Assembly (NCBI GenBank): GCA_009103225.1
Contig: RHPI01002119.1
Span: forward strand, 448,801-489,303
Length of the DNA stretch: 40,503 nt
Origin: Chlorokybus atmophyticus
Lineage: Eukaryota > Streptophyta > Chlorokybophyceae > Chlorokybales > Chlorokybaceae
Direction: 5' to 3'
The translations under genes and the position numbers were made by a program. Under the pieces are notes generated by a model that made no database searches, was not told the origin of the DNA, and was given only the letters and a program-made list of their open reading frames with translations. Numbering within the stretch: position 1 is the first letter of the stretch; each line of letters opens with the position of its first letter. Below are positions 12,001-22,446 of the stretch, in pieces.

Positions 12001-12624
12001 ATAGGGCTTGGCACCCAGCGTGCAAGCACTGCTGGCAAACATGCTAACGCTGAACAAGCTCTTTCTTGTCACATTCCTCGCGCTATGACACTGTCATCTG
12101 CATGCAGAATATCTGAGCAGCTTCGTAATGCCAACGAGTTGGGCACATTGCAAACCCACCACAATATGCTTGCCATGTATGATGGGACGAGGACACGATA
12201 GCTACCTCAAGGGCTCAACCCACAACAACTATGGACGCCAGAAAAATGAGACATCGATGGCATGCGGGGCATGAGGGCATCTTGCATGCACGGGCACACC
12301 TTGCATGCAAGCATGGACATTGTGCCAGGTGTTTGTGGTTAGTCGGCGTTTGGGTGTGCTGGTCTAGGCGACGTATTGCGACAACTAAATATTGTTGCCA
12401 AGCAGAAAAGGCCCTGACAGACACACTGCCTGCACCAAACACCTGCACAGCTGCCAAGCAGCAACAGCCCGCTTCATGTACCAGACTTACTACCTGAATG
12501 CACAGCGCTGCCTGGGTCGATCGGCCAGCCCCAGTGACCGCCTCGCTCCAGTACTAATCAATGACGCCTCGGTCGCACTGGGCGCCACCAATGCCACCGC
12601 CGCCGCCACCATCGCCATGGTCAT
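9087..12624 (-). CDS. GH13 alpha-amylase-family glycosidase, bacterial type, with signal peptide
   Basis: Twelve exons join in phase to 590 residues: 12624-12494, 11753-11555, 11468-11366, 11281-11028, 10919-10795, 10719-10626, 10533-10446, 10284-10241, 10116-9917, 9827-9745, 9661-9642, 9518-9087. It should hydrolyse alpha-1,4 glucans. The (beta/alpha)8 signatures are in order: YLNPIHLAYTNHKYDALDY, DGVFNH (about 232-237), DGWRLDVA with nucleophile Asp about 315, LGEVWNYPEEW with acid/base Glu about 344, and LDNHD with the third catalytic Asp about 408. All three catalytic residues are present. Exon 1 gives MTMAMVAAAVALVAPSATEA, a signal-peptide-like start. The blocks resemble secreted bacterial alpha-amylases rather than plant AMY or isoamylase (recall only). 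Intron 11554-11469 has a GC donor. Exon 1 is less certain than the rest. Confidence 0.88.
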
Positions 12625-13635
12625 AGCCACGTGGTGCTGCCACAGCGTCTTTGGCTGCAAACCCTAAATTGGTCCAAGTTTGCAGGAAATTTCGTCCAAG
12701 TCTGAGTCTAAGTCTTACAGGCACACACAGACAAATTATAATTGATCTCGTGCCAACCTGGCATTCCCTTTTGCGACAGATTGCTGACGCGTCGTAATGC
12801 ATTGAGGCTGTACCAAACAGATTCAGGAATCTTCTGGATTCCACCGTGCGGTGGAAATTGAAGCAAACAAACAAAAGGAAAGCGTGCGACGCAACAGCAA
12901 GCACGAACCACAACCGCTGTTCCGGTATTGTCCCCCGTGCAGGATGAATCCAAAATGCAGAGCAATCCCTAAAACGTTTCATGGGTGCGTCATTACAACG
13001 CAAACGTAGGGTCTATGAATAGCACAAGAAAAGGACTTGCCACAAGCAGTAAAGCAGTCGGGATTGTCCTCGAAAAATAAAAAGCAGGACCATCAGGCGC
13101 AGAGAGTGACGTGGGCACCCGTAGCGGCGGCGGCGGGTGTGGCGGCAGCGGCGGTAGTGGTGTTTCGACTTGTAGTTGGATTGCAAGGATTCTTAGGTTG
13201 CCCTTTCAGCTTGCGGGTAGCGGTGCTGTTGGAGTGGTGGAACTGGTGAGCGCTGTGTGCGCAGCTGGCATTGCGGGAGAGTGTCAAGCGGCAGGTCACT
13301 GATGGCGTCAAGTTTGCTTTTGTTGCTATAGGCCGGCAACCTGTTTTAAGTATGTCGCATGGATTATATGTTTTGCTTGAATCGGCACTGGACTCTGATC
13401 GAACTTCCTGGCACTGACTGGACTGCTGCTGCTGCTGTTTTGCTGTGCAGGTTGACGTTTTACATGCTAGTATCGCCTCACAATCATACTAAGGGAGCTT
13501 GATCTGGCTACCCTAGTTTGGGTTGGGCAGTCTTGCCCGCAGTATGGCTACTACCTGCAGACTGCGTTGTTCGTGCTTAGGCACTGCTATGACATGCTAG
13601 ATCACGCCCGACCTTGTCTTGCTGCCGGCGCTAGC
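12625..13635. promoter_or_regulatory. Shared upstream region of GH13 and OTU genes
   Basis: This divergent spacer between two start codons holds a perfect telo-box AAACCCTAA at 12659-12667, only 35 nt upstream of the proposed GH13 ATG. A GCG/GGC-rich triplet run lies at about 13119-13158. Open frames at 13037-13249 lack an ATG start and any motif and are probably 5' UTR. Confidence 0.4.
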
Positions 13636-14929
13636 ATGGCTGTTGTCGCCGCCCGCGTGCTATCACGGCCTCCTGCGCGGCACGCCTTTGTTTCAACAAA
13701 AGCAGAAGTTCGCCATGCACAGGTATGGATTGGTTATCAGTTTTGCGGTACATATTGCTTGCTTTCTTCGTCACTGTTTGTGCCTTCTTATAGCCCCCTA
13801 CATGCATGTGTGAAGTTTGACGTTGACGAGCTTTGTTTTTTTTCGGGGGGGTGCCTGTCTGTCCGAGTAATTGCCTGCCGTCTGCTTCTTGGTAGTACCA
13901 GCAGCCGTATATCGTGTTTACAGTAATTAGTCTTCTCCTTTCACTTGCAGCGGCGGCCATCATTGGGTTGTTTTGTTGGCTACCTCAGGAAGGGCAGCCT
14001 TGCACGAGCTGGCGAGCGGTCTCAGAGCGCAGGCAGTTGCGGGAGGTCAATATTCGCTGACCCTCCGCTTCGGCTTGGCAACCCTTTCAGGTTGTTGACG
14101 GCGCATCGGCAATGGTTTCTCAGGTCATCAGCGTACCTGCTCCTGTCCGCATCCATGCTGACGGCCACGGCCACAGCCAATGCGCGCGCTGAGCTGTCTG
14201 CTGCTGAGGCGGAGAAGACCGAGGAGACAGCAGCAAGTTCCAAGGCAGAGCCTGTTGGTAATTATCACATTGTGCGGATAGCTGGCGACGGAAGGTGCTT
14301 ATTCAGGTCTGTTGCCTGCGGCTCTCAGTTTAGGAGAGGGGAAGGCATGCCAACCTCCGAGCAGGTATGTCATTCTGATTGGTTTGCTTTGCTTATATGC
14401 CATCAATTTGTTGGCACGAGGAGTGCCTGCGCTTAGCAGCATGTAGTGTTGTTCCTTGGTCGTGTTGGACTGCAGCACTACATTATTCACTTGTAGTTGA
14501 ATACACAGGAGTCGGACATGGCAGATGAGCTGCGACGCAAAGCTGTTGACGAGTTTCGAGACAGACGGAAAGATGTTGAGTGGTAAGTTAATGTAGGAGA
14601 CAGGCTTGCTTGTTTGTGTTGTTGTGCACTAGACAGGCTCATAGCAGTACATGTGTGACAGGTATATTGAAGGCGATTTTGACACGTACATGTCGCGGAT
14701 GTCCAATCCCCACACTTGGGGAGGCGAGCCGGAGCTTCTGATGCTCTCACACGTATTAAAGTTGCCCATCACTGTGTACATACCCTCACAAGACAAAGTA
14801 AGGACGCATGTTACTCCAATTGCAGAGTACGGGCAGGAGTACTCTGATGGCAAGCCACCCATCAAGGTGTTGTTTGATGGTGTCGGCCACTACAATGCGC
14901 TGCTACCAAACGTGATATCTGCGCTTTGA
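13636..14929 (+). CDS. OTU-domain cysteine protease (OTU4-like deubiquitinase)
   Basis: Four exons (13636-13722, 13951-14364, 14497-14582, 14662-14929) give 284 residues. The OTU fold begins at YHIVRIAGDGRCLFRSVAC, with catalytic Asp about 142 and Cys about 145. It continues through ADELRRKAVDEF, EGDFDTYMSRMSNPHTWGGE, MLSHVLKLPITVY, and ends with GVGHYNALL, catalytic His about 272. This matches the plant OTU4 (At3g57810) type, a protease that cleaves ubiquitin chains. The N-terminal 100 residues are Arg/Ser/Ala-rich with few acids (MAVVAARVLSRPPARHAF) and include a hydrophobic patch near 88-100. That is consistent with organellar targeting, which I infer only. Exon 3 could alternatively start 12 nt later at GAG with no frame change. 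It is divergent from the GH13 gene. Confidence 0.92.
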
Positions 14930-17403
14930 GGCCGTCAAGACATGTGTAGAGTGTTCTCTGCTAGCTAGTGTTGGATTGAGCAGTAGTTGCATGGTACGAC
15001 ATGCCCATCAATTTTGTGCGCGGTGTGCACCAAAATGCAACAGTAGTTGTTATGAGCGGTTGTCGTCCAGAGTGGGCTGTACATGTCTGTGCTGCCCTAG
15101 CAGTTGTGGTGCAATGACAAGCATAGAATACTGCTGACCTGTAGCTCTTCACAGCAATCGTTCGCCATTATGCGCATTGCGATACATTGCTTGTCTGTGC
15201 GTATGTATCATGCACTGAGCCATGCATGCCAATCACATTGCCTCTTCAACTTGTGCTGCACAAGCCAAGCACAACAGCCCAATCACTATGTCTTAAGGGT
15301 ATTGTGAGAGAGGGGTCAGGAGTAGCAAGCATAATAATATCGACACCACAATCGAAAAGAGATAGACCTACCAGACAACACACGTACACTTCAACCAGCC
15401 AAGCTCTAGCTAGGCTCAGCTAGACCAGGAGGGCTGGAGTTTATGCGCGTGCAAGTGCGAGTGCAAGGCAGGCTGAAAGTAGCAGGTTGTGTCTACAGCG
15501 TAGGAGAGAGGAGTAGAGGTGAGTAGTGCAGCAAAGGCAGCTGTTGACAACAGCAGACAGACGACGATTCTGACGACCAGAATCCACCCCTGCCGTCTGT
15601 GCAGGCGCTTAAATACACTCATATGCAAGGTTGCATCGCAATTGTTCATGTACATACATGTGCATGAGAAACATATGCGTGTCACCATATGACACCGCCT
15701 ATCTTGCACTCTCCATCTACCAATCTGTTAACGCGCGACAGCATAACCACGATAGCAACTTGACTCCCCCCCCCCTTCCCCGCCCTCCCCTTCCCCTACT
15801 TCCACTTGCCCAAAAGCACTTGCGGCACCCCATCCCACCCCCGCGCCATTCCCCTACCGGCACCCCTCACTGAAGGCAGGGCAATGCGACAGTCTAAGGC
15901 AGGCAGCTCAAGTGCTGTCCCGTGCCACGCGTCTCTCAGCTCTACTTCGCTCGAGTGAATCTCCCCTGACCTGTTGCGTACCCCTCTCACGTCACGTGTT
16001 TTGTGTGTCCGAAACGGGGCTTCGCGTCTCTCTCGCCTCGCAGGCGAAGTCAGCGCCCTGCCGGCCCGGACGGGCGGGCGGGCGCCAGCATCAACAAGGG
16101 GCGGAGAGAGAGGTGAGGCTTGCTGGGGCAAGTTAGGGTTTTGGACAACGTGTCGGCTGGCTGAGGCGAGGCGGCGGTGGGGCGGGCGGAGTTGAGGGCG
16201 GAGGGGCGCGGAGCGTGGGGCACGGAGGGGGCTGGGATGAATTGCCGTTGCCGGGGAAAGGTGGTAAGGCCACGGAGGAGGGGAGATTTGTGTGTAACGG
16301 CTGCTTCACCTCATCCCTGCAGCCAAGGGCAGAAAACCTAGTTTGGGTTGAGCAAAGCGCAGAGGGTGGCCTTAGAAGGCTTAAAGAGGGCCCTTGTTGG
16401 GATCAGGATGGAGATCCATCGGCGGCGTCTGGTGCGGATGCCCGCCCTCAAGTCCACCAGGCGCTGCGAGTCGGTGCCTCTGGAGGAGCCAGACGATAGG
16501 GTTTTCAGGTGCAATACACGAACAGTGCCTATTGTCCAGCTGATGTGGTGGGAGAAGTTGTAATATTTCTGGCATGTCACTTTGAGTTGCTTGAAGAAGC
16601 GTATGGAGGAAAAGCTCTACTGAAACAGATCTCGAGTTAGGGTTGTTTGAATTCACGTCACGGGGTGTATACCCAGCTGGACAATCGCTGCCACACTGCG
16701 TGAAATTGCTTGCAGAGTCCGTGTACAACTTGAGGTCGTGTACTGGCTATGCGAATGCTGCTTGAGGACTATTCACACAAGAGGATACTGACAGCATACG
16801 TACTCAAGGGCTTGTTTCACTTCAGTAACACTATCTGCAGGTTGACGCATAGGTGTACAAAGCTACTTGTTTTGCTGTGCATATGTAAGCATCAACTGCC
16901 GTTGCGTAATATTCTCCACACAGCTAGGCCTTCTCATGAACATGCGGTGGCCACAGCACTAGTTGCCAGTTGTGCACAGAAGTTTGAACTGCAAGCAAGT
17001 CATCGTTACTTAATTCTTCTCCTGCATACTGTAATGCGCATTGCAGTGACGACGATAGACCAAGCTCCAACTTGCGCGCGAGCACTTCCGGTTCAGATGA
17101 GCGTTACTGCACTCCGGCAGATGCCTCGCTGCTTGCACTCATCCCTCATGGTAAGGCCTTCAGTGGTCTTCAGTTGCAATCCCGTCATTGTAACTTGTAC
17201 AATTGGTGAGTCTAACAATAGAGCATAATAAACGCACCATCGCCACTACCAATCACTGTGTTATCAGCTACAAGATTGGTTAGTCACCGCCAATTTGATT
17301 ACCTACAGTACTATCTGGGCTGCTGCTGCTACCGGCACAAATGTTACAAGCCTGTATGATGCACGTACCAAAAAGCATTTAACGCACAGGGCATGGCCTG
17401 GAC
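14930..17403. other. Intergenic between OTU and coiled-coil genes
   Basis: This 2.5-kb stretch holds the OTU 3' UTR and presumably the promoter of the coiled-coil gene. A CpG- and G-rich block lies at about 16000-16260. AACCCTA motifs on the minus strand occur at 16133-16142, 16497-16505 and 16636-16642. One candidate exon is listed separately (16408-16508). I could not build another gene. Confidence 0.5.
16408..16508 (+). other. Candidate orphan 5' exon (unresolved)
   Basis: An ATG at 16408 opens a basic stretch (MEIHRRRLVRMPALKSTRRC, then SVPLEEPDDRVFR) that ends at a plausible donor TTTTCAG|GTGCAA, phase 2. I found no downstream exon that continues it with a recognisable sequence. It may be an upstream exon of the coiled-coil gene, a small separate gene, or noncoding. 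Confidence 0.18.
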
Positions 17404-20400
17404 ATGGATCCTGGAGGCAGGGTGACCCCGGCCGAGGAGCAGGACTGGTCGCTGGCGAAGCGCGAGCGCAAAAAGCTGATGAATATCCTCAATGCCGTGC
17501 GACGTGACGCTCGCGAGGGCAAGAATGTGCTGTGGCAGGTTTGTGTGTTGTTTAACTTGATGGCCACGGTCAGCCAGCAGAGCGATGCTGAGCATGGCTG
17601 CTGTCCATGTGCATCCACTCATTGGCAATTCCTTTGCAGCAATCTCCAGAAGCATACATGCACCATGACCGCCATTTGGCAGACACTCAACACGAGGTAT
17701 CGCTTGTTCATGTTAAACTAATGTCTACTAAGCATGATATTCTGCAATTGTTCGAGCGTTTACTTAACGTTGTTAGCTGGTACTCATCACTATATGTAAG
17801 CAGTGGAACGATGCGAAAAGGGATATGCACAGAAAAGAAGGATTGCTCGAGCGGCTGCAAGTAGAGCTCCAGGTTGGATGCATTGCGTTGTGATGTGTCA
17901 TTGTGAAGCGTGGTTCCTGAGTCCTTGTTGTTTCAAACTCTACTGCTGTGTTTCATAGACGCTTCGACACCAGACAGACTTCACGCCAGAGGCCATGGAG
18001 AGGATACCTGTGACGACTGAGGCAATTGAGCAGTGGCATGCGCAACACGAGGTACACAACGGTTTTGTAGTGTTAGTTTTGTAGTTGCAAAGTTGCCATT
18101 GATTGATGAGTGCTTCAAGTCCGCAGTGCACTTGCTAATAACGGCTGCATGCGACTGATGCATGAGATTTTGTGACTACCACTACAGGAGGAGCGAAGCA
18201 AAGCAAAGCAGTTGGAGCACGTGCATGTGCGTACTATGGCTGCAAACGCCCGATGCAAAGCGGTACGCATGAGTCGATGCATGCCTTAGCCAAGCTTTTG
18301 TCGTTGCGAACAACAAAGGAATAGCCCCTTTGACAACAACTGTTCTCGTATAGGTGGTTGAGCAAAGGAGAGAAGCTTGCGAGCTCTGTCTGGCAGACAT
18401 TCAGACTCTCATCCTGCATCAAAAGGTGGCGTGAAACAGGTCTTGCTGCACAACCAGGCCTATGAACCCAATGTCGTGTGTGATGAAGCTTTCCTCTTAA
18501 CGAACCGCAGGATGTGGTCACGGCAAAGCAAGAAGCAGAAGCACAATTAGCCAGACAAAAGGTGCCAAACCTTGATGCAGGATACAAGAGCTATGTGTTG
18601 TGTTGTGGAACACATATGAACAATGTAGCGAGTACTTGAGCTCACTCCATGTCGTTCCAGGCTGAGTGTGACATCGATCACAAGTTTCGGGAGTCAAGGC
18701 TCTCAGAGCGCAGGAGAGAGGCTGCAGCGGTGGTTGAAGCACGCAGACTGTACGTATACATGCAATGCAATTACATATGATGTTGGTCGAACAATGCTGA
18801 TGAATTGCGCTTCATGCAGAGCCGCGGAGGAGGCGGACCGGCAGCAGTTTGCCAGGCTGCAAGAGTTGCACAGGAAAAGCTCAGTGGCGTTGTTTACATC
18901 ATCAATGGTAGTGTGTGATGCAACACATTCAAGGTGTTGTTTGCAACACAATGCTGCGTATGTCGCTGCCCATCTGACGGTGCATTGGCTTGGGTGCGCA
19001 GCATTTGACCGGTGCAATGCAGCGAGCAGTCATTGAGACTCGCATCCAAACTGTCGCCAAATCTTTTGAAAAGCTCAAGAAGTATACCAATGGCAGCGAG
19101 GAATCGGATGACATCATTAGAGCGTTGAGCGACCTCAGAGCGAGGGGGAAAGAGGTACATGCACACACCAACCATGTACAGTTGAACGCTGCATGGCCTG
19201 ATTGACCAGTGTTGACTGGAAGCTGTTGTATTCAGTTGCAAGAGCATTTGCAAGCTTTGCGGCAGAAGGAAGTCTCCCACCGGCAGTATGTGGTTCAGTT
19301 GAGGGAAGAGATGCAGAAGGCTGCAGTTGACGGCAGGCGTGCGCGGTATGTGCACATACATGTGTGCGTGGTTGTGCTTCAACCTGGCTTGCGCAGCTGA
19401 ACCGCTCTGCTTGTAATTACCAGGCAAGGGTCCTTGAAAGAGCAAGACCAGTATGACAGAGCCATGCGGAAGCTTCAGGACATGAAACAGAGATGTGAAG
19501 CGACCTGGAGGCTGCTTGCAGCGGTTCAAAACGGGGTGCAGGTATGGCAGCAACAGCAGTCAAAGCAACCATTTACATTGGTGGCCATCTGCGCATGCAT
19601 GGCTGTGGGCGCCTGTCATATGCAGCAGAGTAATAACGCACAAATGCAAAGGATTAATGTGCAAGCAGTCAGGATGCTCAGCTATAACACTGTATGAAGC
19701 AACCAAGTTTCTGGTTTGAACACAAAGATCCTTTGTATCTAAACAGCAACTGGACTATCCTTGTTGCAGGGCCTGTCAGCAAGAGTTCAAGCGCTTGATC
19801 CCCATGATATACTTAGAGCGGCAAGTAATGGCGAGGATGATAGCACTGAAGATCCTTCCAGGTCCGCTTCTCAACTCTCATGTCACCACAACTCCACAAC
19901 TTATGCAACTTGTGCATAGCAACTTACTGTACAGCATTGCTTTCGTGTAGGGATGCCCTCCTATCGATTCCAATTCTGGCGCAAGCACCAATGGAAGACA
20001 GCTCCCTGTCGATGCTGGCAACGGTTCTGCCCGAAGTGCTGTACAAGCTAAGCGACAAGCTCGTGAGAATGCTTCATGCCGCAGAAGATGAAGCTCGTTA
20101 CGGCAACACGCACGCCGGCACACAAAAGCGCACGTTCTCCACATCCCAACGCAAGCAACTAGTGACCGGCCCCAGCCAGCGCGAACTCAGTACCCAGCGT
20201 AAAGCAAGTGCAAGGTGATTGGAACACTTGGCCGTTGCCACTCGTTCTTTGTTGTGTGGACAAAGCTACTGCTGTGAAATGACTCTGTTGTCATCGCTGG
20301 AGGAAGAAACTTAACATGGCACTTGCAGGAGTGCGCTTGGGCAAGCATCGCAAAGTCGCACATCGTTGGAGGAGTTGCTGCAGCAAGCCAAGGGACCCGG

Positions 20401-20866
20401 CTTGGGTGGCAGCTTTTCAAAGCCTGGAAAGGAGTCTGCAGGGTCATCTGGTCCAGGCTCTCCCTTCAGTGGTAAGCAAAACCATCCCAGAAACTTTCTG
20501 AAACATGTGGGTCCATCTCTCCACTCTTTTTCATCTGTCACTCAGAAAGGTTGGCCGACGTGCACGTCCAGAGCCACAGTGCGTAGACTGACTTGGCCTG
20601 CTTAATGTGGCGCAGGTGATGGTGCACTGTCACCGCTTGATGAATACGAGTCCCGCAGCGAGAGCGACAGCAGCGATGAAGGGAGCACAGGGCGAGCGCA
20701 GACGCCGGTGCTGACCAGGCGCGACCTCAAGCGCGTGGCCCACTCCTCGGCATCCTTCAAAACGCCGTCATTCAAAGCAACGCCGCCCCACTCGCTGGGG
20801 TCCTCGTCATCAAGCCTTCGCTTACAACTTGATGCTGCCAGGGACGCTGTGGTGCCTGCTGGATAG
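17404..20866 (+). CDS. Long coiled-coil protein, family not identified
   Basis: Sixteen exons join in phase to 619 residues: 17404-17538, 17640-17696, 17804-17872, 17959-18051, 18188-18262, 18354-18425, 18511-18561, 18661-18749, 18820-18907, 19002-19154, 19236-19345, 19424-19541, 19770-19861, 19951-20214, 20329-20471, 20616-20866. Residues 15 to about 400 are almost continuous heptad coiled coil rich in Glu, Gln, Arg and Lys (KRERKKLMNILNAVRRDAREG, HLQALRQKEVSHRQYVVQLREEM). The last 150 residues are Ser/Gly/Pro-rich and probably disordered (SRSESDSSDEGSTG, SFKTPSFKATPP). The block SFEKLKKYTNGSEESDDIIRAL is loosely like the segment of outer-dynein-arm docking proteins (CCDC63/114/151). That would imply flagella, but the match is weak and I do not assign the family. 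No membrane segment or signal peptide is visible. Each intron is about 70-230 nt. Confidence 0.85.
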
Positions 20867-22446
20867 AAGGATGGCCGTTTGCAGACTGCTGCTGCTTAAA
20901 CATGCTTCTAACTGGCGCAGGGTCTGTGTTGGTTTACTATGTTACCCAGCATTGCACGCTGTCACTCTCACTGTCACCATATATGGGCTCAGTGTTGTTA
21001 GCAAGGACATTACCGCAAGCATACCGGGTGCCATTGCAAGTACTGATAGGCCAGAATGACGACCCATATGATGCAAGGTTTGCTCCATTGCTTGTGTCTC
21101 ATGCCATGTCTCATGTAACGTGCACACATACGGACAATGAGTTAAGGAGAAGAAGCCGGCTCGTCAAGTACCAATCAGAGGGCTATGCTATGAAAGGACT
21201 GTGTTTACTCACCACGGGGTCCTTATTGTGTTGCACATAATGCAACGCCATAGCTGTTGAGCAGGGATGACTGCGCACTGGTCAATAACACCATCAACGG
21301 CATACGAGTCTCCAAACACGCTTCACATATTGTAGAAGTTGCCTGCAACACCATCTGAGGCACACTTGGCAGCCCATTGCATTGCTTTGATGCACCCACT
21401 GCAATGTGGTCCCCATGGCAGTTGCACGCAACATTATGGTACTGTTTTTAACCATGCTGCTTGCTTGCAGTGTCACAGGCACTCGCGCAACTCGTACAAC
21501 CTTACAGTTGTGCTCCGCGCAACTGCGGCGAGCACCGTGCACTGGTTCGGTGCCATCTGCCCAACAAACCAAATCAAGCACTTTTCTTCCCAAACTTTAC
21601 ATGACGCACCATTTGCACTTAGCCCCCAGAGCCACTCGCAGAGATGGGTTGACATGCTAGAGCAGGAGAAATTGTCAGTGTTGATGTAAGAGATTTGTTG
21701 CGCCCCTCGCGTGCTGATACTTTGGGCGCGTGGTGTGATGGTGCTGGCGGTGGTGGTAATTGTGCTGTTGCTGTACTTGGTGTGGTGATAGTCGCTGACT
21801 TTGTTACTGCTGCTAGATATTCTTGCCTGAGTTGGCGCTTATGGTCGTTTTTTGGGGCCAAAGGTTGTTGCAGCAACAGTCTTGGCTTTGAGTTTGCTCA
21901 TTGTTGGCTTGATGTCGCTTCGGCGATTGGTGCTTGATGGGAACAATATCTGTCCATCAATGCGCCGGCAATAATGCCTGCAGAAGGAGGTTGAGCTTGC
22001 ATGAGGTGTGTGCATGCACAGCTAGAGCAATAGTGGTCACCATCATGGAATGATTGTTCACTCAAATGTCCGTGCACTACCAAATATCGTCCCCACCAAA
22101 GCCTTTGAGTGAGGCGCTGCCCGGCGCTGTGCCAGAACAGCATCCTGAAGAAGGCTTGCCTACTTGAGGCGCTGGGCAAGACTTTGTAGGGATGCTAAAC
22201 TGGCCAGCATTGGGCGGTGACTCACTCGGGGCTTTGATAAGGACAACATCTGACAATGCATGGACAATCTATCGAATGAACAACCAAGCCATGGTCGTGT
22301 TAGAACGCAGGCTGAAATCCAACAGATGCGACAACAATCTACCTGGTGCCCACCATTGAGCTGCAGCATCATGATACATGTCATATTCGGGGGCATATGA
22401 CTGCCGCGTTGGCCGGCACGGCAACACAAGCCTTTCTCAAGGGCAG
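20867..22446. other. Intergenic between convergent coiled-coil and WDR7-like genes
   Basis: About 1.6 kb holding two 3' UTRs. Open frames here (for example a Pro/Ser/Ala-rich one on the minus strand near 21619-21876) have no recognised domain and could not be tied to either gene. Nothing else is supported. Confidence 0.55.

Noticed and set aside
12486-12491. Stronger-looking donor GTAAGT for GH13 exon 1
   Set aside because: Joining it to the next exon creates an in-frame stop; the donor 3 nt upstream (CAG|GTAGTA) keeps the frame.
13037-13311. Possible Ala/Val- or Gly-rich small proteins upstream of OTU gene
   Set aside because: No ATG start; probably 5' UTR with GCG triplet expansion.
15796-16136. 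Open frames on both strands in the G-rich block
   Set aside because: Long frames arise here from the scarcity of AT-rich stop codons; no ATG start on the minus frame and no family match.
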